DNA of 64,000 nucleotides from Neisseria sp. KEM232 (GCF_002237445.1 NZ_CP022527.1:2307913-2371912), one strand, 5' to 3'; positions 52,159 through 61,001 are shown, numbered from the stretch's first letter. Notes: a model not told the origin generated them from the sequence alone. Numbers and translations: made by a program.

Positions 52159-52202
52159 AAGGCCGTCTGAAAACGGGTTTTCCCGCTTTCAGACGGCCTT
52201 TT
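52159..52202. terminator. DUS inverted pair between suhB and thiG
   Basis: AAAGGCCGTCTGAAAACGGG and CCCGCTTTCAGACGGCCTTT, followed by TTT; serves both convergent genes. Confidence 0.65.
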
Positions 52203-52219
52203 TGTTCAGACGGCCTCTT

Positions 52220-53008
52220 CTAATATTCCGCAGAATGCCAAAACGGCTGCCCCACCGTCGGCGTACTCGCCTGCGCCTGTTCGCGCGGCGGCACGGGGTC
52301 GGACTCGAACGCGGTGCGGCCTGCTTCCACCGCCAGCGCAAACGCCCGCGCCATGTCCGCGGGGCTGCCCGCTCGGGAAACCGCCGTGTTGAGCAGCACG
52401 CCGTCGTAGCCCCACTCCATCACCTGCGCCGCCTGCGAGGGCAGCCCCAGCCCCGCATCGACAATCAGCGGCGTGTCGGGCAGACGCTCGCGCAACACGC
52501 GCAGGGCGTAGGCGTGCACCGCGCCCAAGCCCGTGCCGATGGGCGCCGCCCACGGCATCAGCGCTTCGCAGCCCGCATCGAGCAGTCGGCGGCAGGCAAT
52601 CAGGTCTTCCGTGCAGTAGGGCAGCACTTTGAAGCCGTCTGAAATCAGGATTTTCGCCGCTTCGACCAGTTGGAACACATCGGGCTGAAGCGTGTCGTCG
52701 TCGCCGATCAGCTCCAATTTAACCCAATCGGTTTCAAACACTTCGCGCGCCATCTGCGCCGTGGTAACGGCCTCCCGCACGCTCTGGCAGCCTGCGGTGT
52801 TGGGCAGCACGGGAATGCCGGTTTGCCGCAAAAGTTCCCAAAAACCCTGCCCGTGCGAGCCGTCGGCACTTTGCGCGCGGCGCAGGGCGACGGTAATCAT
52901 CGCGGGTGCGGCGGCCGCGACGGATTGACGCAGGATTTCGGGGCTGGGATAGGCGGCCGTGCCGAGCAAGAGGCGCGAGGGGAAGGCTTGGCCGTAGAGT
53001 GTGAGCAT
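52220..53008 (-). CDS. thiG: Thiazole synthase ThiG
   Basis: Forms thiazole phosphate from DXP, ThiS-thiocarboxylate and dehydroglycine. The 262-residue TIM barrel includes [25 protein letters not shown] (catalytic Lys), [14 protein letters not shown] and [25 protein letters not shown] precedes the ATG at 53008. Follows thiS by 40 bases. Confidence 0.95.
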   Translation of the reverse strand: MLTLYGQAFPSRLLLGTAAYPSPEILRQSVAAAAPAMITVALRRAQSADGSHGQGFWELLRQTGIPVLPNTAGCQSVREAVTTAQMAREVFETDWVKLELIGDDDTLQPDVFQLVEAAKILISDGFKVLPYCTEDLIACRRLLDAGCEALMPWAAPIGTGLGAVHAYALRVLRERLPDTPLIVDAGLGLPSQAAQVMEWGYDGVLLNTAVSRAGSPADMARAFALAVEAGRTAFESDPVPPREQAQASTPTVGQPFWHSAEY

Positions 53009-53048
53009 GGTTTCTTCCTTTATATTTGTATTGTTTTTTTCAAACGGC

Positions 53049-53243
53049 CTATCCGCCGACAACGGGGCGCACGATGTCGATACGGTCGTTTTCTTTTAAC
53101 GCGGTATCGGCATAGGCCGGTTTGGGTACGAACACGGTGTTCACCGCCGCGGCAAAAGGCGTTGGCGGCGCGGTCTCGGCAATCAGGTCGGCAAGGGTTC
53201 GACCTTGCAGCGCAAAGTCCTCTCCGTTGAGCAAAACGTTCAT
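53049..53243 (-). CDS. thiS: Sulfur carrier protein ThiS
   Basis: A 64-residue ubiquitin-like carrier ending in the required Gly-Gly (IVRPVVGG), which is adenylated and thiocarboxylated. The N-terminus ([20 protein letters not shown]) is typical. Ten bases separate it from the flavin-reductase gene upstream and 40 from thiG. Confidence 0.94.
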   Translation of the reverse strand: MNVLLNGEDFALQGRTLADLIAETAPPTPFAAAVNTVFVPKPAYADTALKENDRIDIVRPVVGG

Positions 53244-53253
53244 TCAGACGGCC

Positions 53254-53832
53254 TCACTCTTTGTCGTAGCCTGCCACGGTCAGCGGCGCGCCGATGGTAT
53301 AGAAATGGCCGCCGGCCACATAATGCAGCGTGCGCCATTCGTCGCCGGCGGTTTCAAAGTGCCAATGGCCGTCGAACACGGCATCGTCCGCCCACGCCGC
53401 AAGCACTTCGCCGACAAACAAATCATGCTCCTGTTGCATGGTTTCGTTGGGCATGACGCGGCACAACAGCCAGCCCGCGCAGCCTTCGATAAGGGGCACG
53501 GGGCAGCCTTCGGGCTTAAACGTTTTTGCGCCGCTCTCTTCGATTTTGCGCGGATTGTCGCGCCCGCTGCTGCTGCCGAGTTTCAACACCGTTTCGGCCT
53601 GGCGGACAACGGGGATTTGCAGCGCAAACAGGCCGTTTTGCTCAATCAGCGAGCGCGTGAATGCGGCTTTGTCGAGCACCACGCTCACTTTGGGCTTGGG
53701 CATATAGTCCACCGCGCAAGCCCAGGCGGCGGCCATCGCGTTGGCGCGGCCTTGCGCTTCGGCCGACACCAATACGGTCGCGCCGATGTTGAGCAGGAGG
53801 TAGCATTTTTCGAGGGGGACGGGGCGGATCAT
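53254..53832 (-). CDS. Flavin reductase-like (FMN-binding split barrel) protein
   Basis: A 192-residue protein: PLEKCYLLLNIGATVLVSAE, NAMAAAWACAVDYMPKPKVS and KGHIHYT-like LHYVAGGHFYTIGAP match the flavin reductase/DIM6 family. Probably reduces or binds FMN. It sits directly upstream of thiS, so it may be co-transcribed with the thiazole genes, but a thiamine role is inference. Confidence 0.85.
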   Translation of the reverse strand: MIRPVPLEKCYLLLNIGATVLVSAEAQGRANAMAAAWACAVDYMPKPKVSVVLDKAAFTRSLIEQNGLFALQIPVVRQAETVLKLGSSSGRDNPRKIEESGAKTFKPEGCPVPLIEGCAGWLLCRVMPNETMQQEHDLFVGEVLAAWADDAVFDGHWHFETAGDEWRTLHYVAGGHFYTIGAPLTVAGYDKE

Positions 53833-53883
53833 TTTGGGTTTCCTGTGGACAATGGTTTCAGACGGCCTGTGTGTTTTGAGGCT

Positions 53884-53919
53884 GCTCCCGCCTTTGCGGG
53901 AATGACGTTTCTGAAAGCA
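53884..53919. repeat. Degenerate dRS3-associated repeat
   Basis: GCTCCCGCCTTTGCGGGAAT followed by GACGTTTCTGAAAGC; lies between the DUF6636-like gene and the flavin-reductase gene. Confidence 0.6.
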
Positions 53920-53923
53920 GGTT

Positions 53924-54358
53924 TTAAAACAGACGCTGCCGCTTACGGTTAATATCGAAACCATGGCCGCTTTGGTTTTTGCACATCATGCCGCTTGGGC
54001 GGCCGGTGCACTGCCAGCCTTGGCCGCGTATGGTTTGGCCGTATCGGAGCACGCGGCTGTCTGCCAGCGCGACGGTGTCGCCGTGGCAATAGACTTCGGC
54101 GCGGCCTTTGGCACCGAGGGCGAAGCCGTCGCCCCAGTCGAGGTCGCAGTCGTCGGGGCGTTTTTGCGCGGGGCGGATGTTTTCGCGGTGGCCGCGGATT
54201 TCGCAGCTGACACCGGCGCTGACTTTGCCGCTGTCGATGTCGCGGTAGTCGCCCATGCAGTGGATGTTGCCGCCGGGGCTGCGGAAAGCCACACCGGATT
54301 TGGCTTGGGCGGCGCAGGAGATGGCGAGGGCTGCAAGGAACAGGATTTTGCGTTTCAT
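53924..54358 (-). CDS. Secreted DUF6636-like protein
   Basis: A 144-residue protein with a clear signal peptide (MKRKILFLAALAISCAAQA). The mature part holds AFRSPGGNIHCMGDY, SCEIRG, DCDLDWGDG, LRYGQTIRGQGWQCTG and CKNQSGHGF. The regularly spaced cysteines and the GxGF end match DUF6636-type periplasmic proteins. Function unknown. It interrupts the run of thi genes. Confidence 0.82.
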   Translation of the reverse strand: MKRKILFLAALAISCAAQAKSGVAFRSPGGNIHCMGDYRDIDSGKVSAGVSCEIRGHRENIRPAQKRPDDCDLDWGDGFALGAKGRAEVYCHGDTVALADSRVLRYGQTIRGQGWQCTGRPSGMMCKNQSGHGFDINRKRQRLF

Positions 54359-54433
54359 GGTTTTCCTTTATGAGTTGGGATGGAAAGCGGGACTGCAACG
54401 CAGTGAAAACGGAAAGGGCTGTTTCAGACGGCC

Positions 54434-55048
54434 TCAATCCCACAAGGCGCGGAAGGATTGTACAACGGCTTCGGGATCGGCCGCTTCGGTAACGGCGCGG
54501 ACAACCGCCAGCGACGATACGCCCGTTGCCAGCACCGCCGCCGCGTTGCCCAAATCAATGCCGCCGATGGCAACCACGGGCGTATTGCCGGCCTGCTTCA
54601 CATATTCGCGCAGCTTGTCCAAGCCCTGCGGCGCGGTGGGCATCTGCTTGGTGGCGGTGGGAAAAATCGCGCCGCTGGCGACATAGCTCGGATTTACCGA
54701 CAAGGCGCGGTCAAGTTCGGCCGTCGAATGCGTGCTCAAACCGAGCCGCAGCCCTGCGGCGGCGATGGCGGACAAATCGGCGCCGTCCATATCCTCCTGC
54801 CCCAAATGCACGCCGTATGCGCCCGCCGCTATCGCTTCGCGCCAATGGTCGTTGATAAAAAGCTGCGTTCTGCTGCCTTCGCAGGCGGCAACACAGCGCG
54901 TGATTTCGCGGCGCAGCGCCTCGCCCGACAGGGTTTTGCAGCGAAGCTGCACCGTATCCGCCCCTGCCTTCACCATGCGGACAACCCGGTCGGCATCGGG
55001 CACGACGGCGTAGAACTTGAGCGGGGATTTGAGCGGCGGGAAAGTCAT
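54434..55048 (-). CDS. thiE: Thiamine-phosphate synthase ThiE
   Basis: Joins HMP pyrophosphate and thiazole phosphate into thiamine phosphate. The 204-residue barrel shows FYAVVPDADRVVRMVKAGAD, TVQLRCKT, LFINDHWREAIAAGAYGVHL, GQEDM and VAIGGIDLGNAAAVLATG. ThiE rather than TenI is favoured by the intact INDHW/VHLGQED motifs and the thi neighbours. Confidence 0.92.
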   Translation of the reverse strand: MTFPPLKSPLKFYAVVPDADRVVRMVKAGADTVQLRCKTLSGEALRREITRCVAACEGSRTQLFINDHWREAIAAGAYGVHLGQEDMDGADLSAIAAAGLRLGLSTHSTAELDRALSVNPSYVASGAIFPTATKQMPTAPQGLDKLREYVKQAGNTPVVAIGGIDLGNAAAVLATGVSSLAVVRAVTEAADPEAVVQSFRALWD

Positions 55049-55098
55049 GGCGTGTTCCTGTTAAAGATACTCGGATGTTTCAGACGGCCTGTGCCGTT

Positions 55099-55725
55099 TC
55101 AATGCCGGTGTCGCTCGCGCAGACGGGCGGTATGCTCGCGCAGTTTTTCCTTATCTGCCCGATATTCGTCGGACGACAATAAGGCGATAACAGCGTGGAT
55201 TTGGCCTTCGTCCAGCAAAGCCGTCTGAAAACTTTTGATGTATTTTGCCGCACTCCGCAATCGGCAGACATTGGGCGGCATTTCGGTTTTGAACTCGCAG
55301 TCGCCGAGAAACGCCGCCAACGAATGGAATTTGCTTTCGGGCAGATTCAACAATGCGGCCAATGCTTTGATATGGGCATAATTTTGCCGCAGCGGATTTT
55401 GGAAATAATGCTTTTCTTTGTAAACAACCTGCGTCCAACGCGCTTGTTTTTCACCGCCAAAAATCCAGCCTGTATAGTTTTTGGTTTCGACAACAAAGAT
55501 GCCGTATTTTGAAATATAAATATGGTCGATTTGGGTCGTGCCGTTGCGGGAAGGAATAATCAAATCATGAAATTCCGTGTACACACCGTCGTCCAGTTCG
55601 TCATTCAGGCGCGAACGCACGGCTGTCTCTCCCATTCTGCCTTTAACCGAGGGGTTGCGTAAAAACGCACCCAGCAGAGATACGGCCATTGCCAAAACCA
55701 GCAGCCAAATTAAATTGTCCATCAT
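55099..55725 (-). CDS. NERD-domain protein, membrane-anchored
   Basis: A 208-residue protein with one N-terminal transmembrane segment (IWLLVLAMAVSLLGAFL) and a NERD nuclease-related domain (GRMGETAVRSRLNDELDDGV, HIYISKYGIFVVETKNYTGW). The E-x-K pair in VVETKNY is the putative nuclease centre. Role unknown. AAAGGGA precedes the Met-Met start. It lies between thiO and thiE and is unlikely to be thiamine related. Confidence 0.85.
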   Translation of the reverse strand: MMDNLIWLLVLAMAVSLLGAFLRNPSVKGRMGETAVRSRLNDELDDGVYTEFHDLIIPSRNGTTQIDHIYISKYGIFVVETKNYTGWIFGGEKQARWTQVVYKEKHYFQNPLRQNYAHIKALAALLNLPESKFHSLAAFLGDCEFKTEMPPNVCRLRSAAKYIKSFQTALLDEGQIHAVIALLSSDEYRADKEKLREHTARLRERHRH

Positions 55726-55803
55726 GTTTCCCTTTTGTTTCACTAAATCCAAATGCTTTTACGGTGCACGCTGCGGTGCGCACGCCCTGTCCGAAACCTT
55801 CAA

Positions 55804-55838
55804 AAGGCCGTCTGAACCTCTTTTTTTCAGACGGCCTC
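55804..55838. terminator. DUS inverted pair
   Basis: AAAGGCCGTCTGAA and TTTTTTTCAGACGGCC between thiO and the NERD gene; a further reverse DUS forms the thiO stop. Confidence 0.6.
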
Positions 55839-55845
55839 ACCGCTT

Positions 55846-56964
55846 TCAGACGGCCTCTGCCGTATCGATATACGCCAGCCCGCTTTCGACATCGCTCTCA
55901 GGCACGCGGCCGCCGCCGATGAGTGCTTCGGCCAGCCGCACGGCGGCGGCGGCAACGGCGGGGGCGATCATAAAGCCGTGGCGGTAGAGGCCGTTGGTTT
56001 CGATGGTGCGGGTTTGCGCGTTGTAGCGGATTTCGGGGTTGTGGTGGTCGAGCGCGGGGCGCAGGCCGCTTTGGATTTGCAGGATTTGCGCTTCGCCGAA
56101 TGCGGGGTGCACGGCGTACAGGGCAGAGAGCAGTTCCAAACCCGAGCGCACGCTCGCGGGCGCGGTGCTTTCGCTTTCGATTTGGGTGGCGCCGACGACA
56201 AACAGGCTGTCGGGCTTGGGCGCGATATAAATCGGATAACGCGGATGCAGCAGGCGCACGGGGCGGCGCAGCGAAACTTCGGGCGCATACACGCGCAGGA
56301 CTTCGCCGCGTATGCCGCGCAGGCGGCTTGACGGGCTTTCAGACGGCCTGTTCCAAGTGTGTTTCGCGCCGATGCCGCGGCAGTCGACAATCAGGCCGTA
56401 TTTGCCGCTTTGGCGCAGGGCGTCGGGCGAGGATTCGGTGTGCCACAGGGTTTCGACGTTTAATCCGTCCAAACGCCCGGCCAGCGCGGCGAGGATTTGG
56501 CGGTTGTCGAGCTGGCCTTCGGCGGGCAGGAAGAGGCCGTCTGAAAAGCGTCCCGCAAGCTGCGGCTCGTGTTCGGCGATGTCCTGCGCATTCCAGCGTA
56601 CGCTCTCGGCACGGGCGCGCGCCAGTTGCCGTTCAAACTGCACGGCCAGCGGCCGCTCCTGTGCGTGCCACACAATCAGGCTGCCGTTTTGCTGCATGAA
56701 CACGGGTTGGCCTGCGTCGTTCAGACGGCCTGCGATGTCGCGCCAAAGCGGTATGCTTTTTTTGCCGAGCAAAACGGTTTCGGGCGTGGCATCGGCCGCT
56801 TCGGCGGCGGGCGCGAGCATGGCGGCGGCGATGTGGGCGGCGGCTTCTTCGCCTGCACGGCTGCCTTTGTCGATCAGGGTAACGCGGTGTCCGCGTTCGG
56901 CAAGCATCATGGCGGCAAGCCGGCCGCAGAGGCCGCCGCCGAGTATGGCGGTGTCGGTTTTCAT
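55846..56964 (-). CDS. thiO: Glycine oxidase ThiO
   Basis: An FAD enzyme that oxidises glycine to iminoglycine, the nitrogen source for ThiG. The 372-residue product has ILGGGLCGRLAAMMLAERGH (dinucleotide-binding), LIVDCRGIGA and C-terminal TNGLYRHGFMIAPAVAAAAV. It is preceded by a TPP riboswitch and stops in a DUS (-AEAV). Start ATG at 56964; the upstream frame covers the riboswitch expression platform. Confidence 0.92.
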   Translation of the reverse strand: MKTDTAILGGGLCGRLAAMMLAERGHRVTLIDKGSRAGEEAAAHIAAAMLAPAAEAADATPETVLLGKKSIPLWRDIAGRLNDAGQPVFMQQNGSLIVWHAQERPLAVQFERQLARARAESVRWNAQDIAEHEPQLAGRFSDGLFLPAEGQLDNRQILAALAGRLDGLNVETLWHTESSPDALRQSGKYGLIVDCRGIGAKHTWNRPSESPSSRLRGIRGEVLRVYAPEVSLRRPVRLLHPRYPIYIAPKPDSLFVVGATQIESESTAPASVRSGLELLSALYAVHPAFGEAQILQIQSGLRPALDHHNPEIRYNAQTRTIETNGLYRHGFMIAPAVAAAAVRLAEALIGGGRVPESDVESGLAYIDTAEAV

Positions 56965-57034
56965 GGTGTTTTTCGGAAAAAGGGGGAAGGGCAGGGGAGG
57001 ACTGCGCAAGAGTGCCGGAAACGGCGGTTGACGG

Positions 57035-57130
57035 CTTGAATCCCTACGCAGGCATAACCCCGACAGGTTCGACGGATTCCGCAGAGGCGGTCTCAGCACC
57101 CGATACATTCGGCGGGGGCACTCCGACAAG
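57035..57130 (-). promoter_or_regulatory. TPP riboswitch (THI element)
   Basis: On the minus strand the conserved core is clear: CTTGTCGGAGTGCC, GGTGCTGAGACC, CCGTCGAACCTG and TTATGCCTGCGTAGGGA, closing with TTCAAG. It lies about 70 bases before thiO and should repress it when thiamine pyrophosphate is plentiful. Confidence 0.92.
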
Positions 57131-57177
57131 ACGGGCGCGAGTTTACACAAGGCAACGCAATTTGGCAAAAGGACACC

Positions 57178-57218
57178 AGGCCGTCTGAAAGCCGTCCGAC
57201 TGGTTTCAGACGGCCTCT
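57178..57218. terminator. DUS inverted pair upstream of the riboswitch
   Basis: AGGCCGTCTGAAAGCCG and GGTTTCAGACGGCCTC separate the divergent thiO and PTS transcription units. Confidence 0.55.
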
Positions 57219-57328
57219 TCCCGCCCGCGGGATACCGCTTTCACATATAATGCTGTTTTTTACACAACAAGGCCGTCTGAAAGCCAAGCTCCTGCGAAGC
57301 GAAACAGGACGGCAGAACAGAACACACC

Positions 57329-57751
57329 ATGATAGGCATAGTTATCGTCACCCACGAAAGCCTCGGCCGCGCCTACGCGCAACTGGCGCGCCACTTTTTT
57401 TCCGCCGTGCCCGAACACATCCGCATCCTCGGCGTCGAGCCCGACGAAGACCACGATGCGGTGATCCGCCGCACGCAGCAGGCCGTTGCAGAATCCTCGG
57501 CGCAGGCGGCGCACGGCGTTTTGGTGCTGGCCGACATCTTCGGCGCCACACCGTGCAACGCCGCCCGCCGCCTCGTCGTGCCCGAAAAAGTGGCCATCCT
57601 CACCGGCCTCAACGCCCCCATGCTGGTGAAGGCCGCGCAGTATTCCGCCGCCGCCGAAGATCTGGCGGCCTTTACCGAAGCCGTGCGGGAAGCCGCTGTC
57701 GGCGGCATCATCGCCGTCACCCGTCCGCCCGAAGGAGAAAACCCGTGCTGA
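57329..57751 (+). CDS. PTS EIIA component, mannose family
   Basis: A 140-residue EIIA-Man domain: GIVIVTHESLGRAYAQL with phospho-accepting His9, ADIFGATPCNAARRL and VAILTGLNAPML. It normally passes phosphate from HPr to EIIB, but no EIIB, EIIC or EIID is present here. Its stop overlaps the HPr start by seven bases (GTGCTGA). Confidence 0.93.
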   Translation: MIGIVIVTHESLGRAYAQLARHFFSAVPEHIRILGVEPDEDHDAVIRRTQQAVAESSAQAAHGVLVLADIFGATPCNAARRLVVPEKVAILTGLNAPMLVKAAQYSAAAEDLAAFTEAVREAAVGGIIAVTRPPEGENPC

Positions 57752-58014
57752 AACAAGACATCGAAATCATCAACAAACTCGGCCTGCACGCCCGTGCGTC
57801 GAGCAAATTCGTTCAGACGGCCTCGCCGTTTGCCTGCGAAGTCTGGGTAACGCGCAACGGGCAGCGCGTCAACGGCAAAAGCATTATGGGACTGATGATG
57901 CTCGCCGCCGCCAAAGGCAGTACGGTAACGCTGGAAACCGACGGCGCCGACGAAGCGGCCGCCATGCAGGCGCTCACCGCGCTGATTAACGACTACTTCG
58001 GCGAAGGAGAATAA
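57745..58014 (+). CDS. ptsH: Phosphocarrier protein HPr
   Basis: An 89-residue HPr with GTG start, GAAGGAG upstream, catalytic His in NKLGLHARASSKFVQ, and the regulatory-type serine in VNGKSIMGLMML. A reverse DUS lies in the coding sequence (read VQTAS). Sits between the EIIA and EI genes; two bases separate its stop and ptsI. Confidence 0.95.
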   Translation: MLKQDIEIINKLGLHARASSKFVQTASPFACEVWVTRNGQRVNGKSIMGLMMLAAAKGSTVTLETDGADEAAAMQALTALINDYFGEGE

Positions 58015-58016
58015 AC

Positions 58017-59768
58017 ATGGGCATCGTGCTGCACGGCGTGGCGGCGGGCAAAGGCATCGCCATCGGCCGCGCCCATCTGGTGGTGCGCGGACACGAAGAA
58101 GTGCCGCAATACGATTTGGCGGAAAACGAAGTGTGCGCCGAAGTGGCCCGCTACGAGGCCGCCGTGAAAACCACCCGCCGCCAGCTAGAACAAATCCGCA
58201 GCGCCATCCCCGAAAATGCCCCCACCGAACTGGGCGCCTTCATCTCGCTGCACCTGATGCTGCTCACCGACGTCACCCTGTCGCGCGAACCGGCCGACAT
58301 CATCGAAGAGCAGAAAATCAACGCCGAATGGGCGCTGAAAATCCAAACCGACCGCCTGTCCGCCCAGTTTGACGCCATCGGCGACGAATACCTGCGCGAG
58401 CGCAAACAGGACATGCTGCAAGTGGCCGAGCGCATCCACAACAACCTCATCGGCACAGGCAACGAGCTCAACCTCGACGCCAACCTCCTCGACGACACCA
58501 TCATCATCGCCCACGACCTCTCGCCTGCCGACACCGTCCAATTCAAAGAACAGCGCGTTACCGCCTTCGTCACCGACGCCGGCGGCCCCACCAGCCACAC
58601 CGCCATCCTCGGCCGCAGCCTCGACATCCCCTCCGTTATCGGCCTGCGCCAGGCACGCAGCCTCATCAGCGAACACGAATGGGTCATTGTCGACGGCATC
58701 AACGGCATCGTCATCATCAACCCCGACGACATCGTCACCGCCGAATACCGCCGCCGCCTGCGCGCCTACAAAAACAAACAGCGCGAACTGAGCAAACTCA
58801 AAAAAACCGCCGCCACCACCGCCGACGGCACCCAAATCGAACTTCTGGCCAACATCGAAAGCACCGAAGACGTCAAAGCCATGCACGCCCTCGGCGGCGA
58901 CGGCGTCGGCCTCTTCCGCAGCGAATACCTCTACCTCAACCGCGACACCCTGCCCGACGAAGAAGAACAGTTTGCCGTGTATTCCGCCATCGTCAAAAAA
59001 CTCAAAGGCAAACCCCTCACCATCCGCACCGTCGATCTGGGCGTCGACAAAAACCCGCGCTGGTTCGGCCAAAACGGCACGCCCAACGGCAGCCTCAACC
59101 CCGCCCTCGGCCTCACCGGCATCCGCCTGTGTCTGGCCGAACCCGTCATGTTCCGCACCCAGATGCGCGCCATCCTGCGCGCCGCCGCCCTCGGCCCCGT
59201 CAAAATCATGTGGCCGATGATAGGCTCGCTGGCCGAACTCAAACAATGCCACGTCCACCTCGAAACCGCCCGCCGCCAACTGGCCGAACGCGGCGAAACC
59301 TTCGGCAGCGTGCAGACCGGCTGCATGATCGAAATCCCCTCCGCCGCCCTCACCGTATCCAGCCTGCTCAAACACACCGACTTCATCTCCATCGGCACCA
59401 ACGACCTCATCCAATACACCCTCTCCGTCGACCGCGGCGACGACGCCGTCAGCCACCTCTACCAGCCCGCCCACCCCGCCGTTTTGCGCCTGCTCGCCCA
59501 CATCCTGCGCACCGCCCAACGCATGAACAAACCCGTCTCCCTCTGCGGCGAAATGGCCGGCGACACCCTCTACACCCGCCTTCTGCTCGGCATGGGTCTG
59601 CGCGGCTTCTCCATGAATACCAACAACCTCCTGGCCGTGAAAGACATCGTCATCCACAGCCACATCGACCGCCTCGAACAAGACATCCTGCGCATCCTGC
59701 GCAACGAAGACCCCGACAAAACCGACAAACTGCTCAAACAACTCAACGGACAGGAAGAGGCCGTCTGA
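58017..59768 (+). CDS. ptsI: PTS enzyme I
   Basis: Phosphoenolpyruvate-protein phosphotransferase, 583 residues. The active-site His is in DAGGPTSHTAILGRSLDIPS, the PEP-binding barrel carries LFRSEYLYLNRDTLPDEEEQ, IMWPMIGS and SIGTNDLIQYTLSVDRGDD, and SLCGEMAGD has the catalytic Cys. The stop is a DUS (-EEAV). Confidence 0.96.
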   Translation: MGIVLHGVAAGKGIAIGRAHLVVRGHEEVPQYDLAENEVCAEVARYEAAVKTTRRQLEQIRSAIPENAPTELGAFISLHLMLLTDVTLSREPADIIEEQKINAEWALKIQTDRLSAQFDAIGDEYLRERKQDMLQVAERIHNNLIGTGNELNLDANLLDDTIIIAHDLSPADTVQFKEQRVTAFVTDAGGPTSHTAILGRSLDIPSVIGLRQARSLISEHEWVIVDGINGIVIINPDDIVTAEYRRRLRAYKNKQRELSKLKKTAATTADGTQIELLANIESTEDVKAMHALGGDGVGLFRSEYLYLNRDTLPDEEEQFAVYSAIVKKLKGKPLTIRTVDLGVDKNPRWFGQNGTPNGSLNPALGLTGIRLCLAEPVMFRTQMRAILRAAALGPVKIMWPMIGSLAELKQCHVHLETARRQLAERGETFGSVQTGCMIEIPSAALTVSSLLKHTDFISIGTNDLIQYTLSVDRGDDAVSHLYQPAHPAVLRLLAHILRTAQRMNKPVSLCGEMAGDTLYTRLLLGMGLRGFSMNTNNLLAVKDIVIHSHIDRLEQDILRILRNEDPDKTDKLLKQLNGQEEAV

Positions 59769-59796
59769 AACCCCGTCTGCGGTTTTCAGACGGCCT
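59758..59796 (+). terminator. DUS pair ending ptsI
   Basis: The forward DUS supplies the stop codon and pairs with the reverse DUS at 59784-59796. A second pair at about 59850-59912 and a DUS near 59960 fill the gap to 60061, with a degenerate GTAG-headed REP-like piece at 59920-59937. Confidence 0.6.
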
Positions 59797-59982
59797 TAAA
59801 ACGCCCTGCGACGCACGTTTCATGCCACTTGCGGGCACCCCCCCGCCGAAAGGCCGTCTGAACAGCCGCTACAACGGAGTATACAGACCGTCGTGCCGTT
59901 TCAGACGGCCTTAAACCCCGTAGGGCGCGCCGCACGCGGTTCATGCCGCCACGGACGAAGGCCGTCTGAAAGACCGGAAAAG

Positions 59983-60040
59983 GCCGCCCCATTTCGCGGA
60001 ATGACGTTTCTGAAAGCGCCGCTTCAACGAAGTTCAAAAC
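59983..60040. repeat. Degenerate RS repeat
   Basis: CCCCATTTCGCGGAATGACG, then TTTCTGAAAGC and GCTTCAACGAAGTTCAAAAC, a decayed relative of the dRS3-linked repeats. Confidence 0.5.
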
Positions 60041-60060
60041 CAAAAAACCGAAATCCCGCC

Positions 60061-60396
60061 ATGCCCAAACGCCCCCGCCAACCCGTCTTTCCGCCGCCGC
60101 TGTTCCCCGCCGTGCTCCGTGCCGACGATGCCCTGTTGCGCCGCATCGCCGCCACCGCCGACAGCGGCGCGGAAGCCGAACGGCACTACGCCGCCCTGCG
60201 CCAAACCGTGCGCGAACAAAACGGCTTTCTTACCCACCAACAGGGCCACTACCCCGCCGGTGCCGTCGAACCGGCCGCCGAAAACGCCGCAGACCCCGCC
60301 GCCTTCGTGCTGGGCTAGCTCATCATCATCCAAAGCGAAGCCGCCTACGCTCTTCGCTACCTTCAACAACAGCGTCCAAGCACTCGGCAAAGTCAG
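60061..60396 (+). pseudogene. Interrupted hypothetical gene
   Basis: MPKRPRQPVFPPPLFPAVLR begins an 85-codon frame that stops at TAG 60316-60318. The same frame continues LIIIQSEAAYALRYLQQQ to another TAG near 60394. GC-rich and host-like to about 60400, where composition turns AT-rich. Function unknown; the two pieces read as one broken gene. Confidence 0.5.
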
Positions 60397-60405
60397 TAGC
60401 ATCCA

Positions 60406-60507
60406 ATGCATCACCCTTTCTCCAAAGAGCAATGGCAGCAAATCAACAAAGCGATAGAATATGGGAAGACTCATAATATTAATGTTAAAGTAACGGAGAT
60501 TAAATAA
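60406..60507 (+). pseudogene. 3' end of a polymorphic (CDI-type) toxin gene
   Basis: 33 codons, MHHPFSKEQWQQINKAIEYG then KTHNINVKVTEIK, end with TAA whose last A begins the next gene (TAATG). The sequence looks like the C-terminal end of a contact-dependent toxin domain. A stop codon lies just upstream in frame and the preceding DNA is unrelated, so only the tail remains. Confidence 0.6.
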
Positions 60508-61001
60508 TGGAAAACAAGCTCGAAAATCAATATTTTGCAAGTTTATATGCAAATGAAAAAGCGTTCGTCGTGCAAACGCAATCTGGATTTAGATTGTTAA
60601 TGTTAGACACCTTATTCCCACCTCATATTTTACTTCCGGATATTGATAACAATCTGCTTGGGCAAGCTGTTTTTAAGGCATTAAAAAATAGTCGAACTTT
60701 TAAATATGGGAGTGAAGAATATAAAAATTTTTTCGAACCAAAACAAAGAGTTCAACGCTATAACCAATGGGTTGATCATGTACGAGAAACACTGGGATAT
60801 AAAACCAAATCAGCTCTTTTTAGAAAAATGATGATGTGCAGCATTAACATGAATAGCAAGGAAATTGTAATTTCCCCCAACAAACATATCAGATCAGATG
60901 CGTGGGAAGGTATTGATGAAAAAGATATAATTATGCCCGCTGACAGCAACTGCTTGGAAATTGGACTAGGAGTAAAACAAGCTCTAAGTTATTGTAAGTA
61001 G
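60507..61001 (+). CDS. CdiI-like immunity protein
   Basis: A 164-residue protein encoded by AT-rich DNA. Features resemble CdiI immunity proteins: N-terminal FVVQTQSGFRLLMLDTLFPP, central YNQWVDHVRETLGYKTKSAL followed by CSINMN, IVISPNKH, and a C-terminal PADSNCLEIGLGVKQALS. The start overlaps the toxin-tail stop as TAATG, the usual toxin-immunity coupling. It would neutralise incoming toxin from related cells, so an orphan copy can still be selected. Confidence 0.75.
   Translation: MENKLENQYFASLYANEKAFVVQTQSGFRLLMLDTLFPPHILLPDIDNNLLGQAVFKALKNSRTFKYGSEEYKNFFEPKQRVQRYNQWVDHVRETLGYKTKSALFRKMMMCSINMNSKEIVISPNKHIRSDAWEGIDEKDIIMPADSNCLEIGLGVKQALSYCK

Noticed and set aside
58185..59741. A 518-codon minus-strand frame opposite ptsI
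   Set aside because: Low-complexity Val/Gly/Asp/Phe composition typical of reverse reading of GC-rich genes; no motif.
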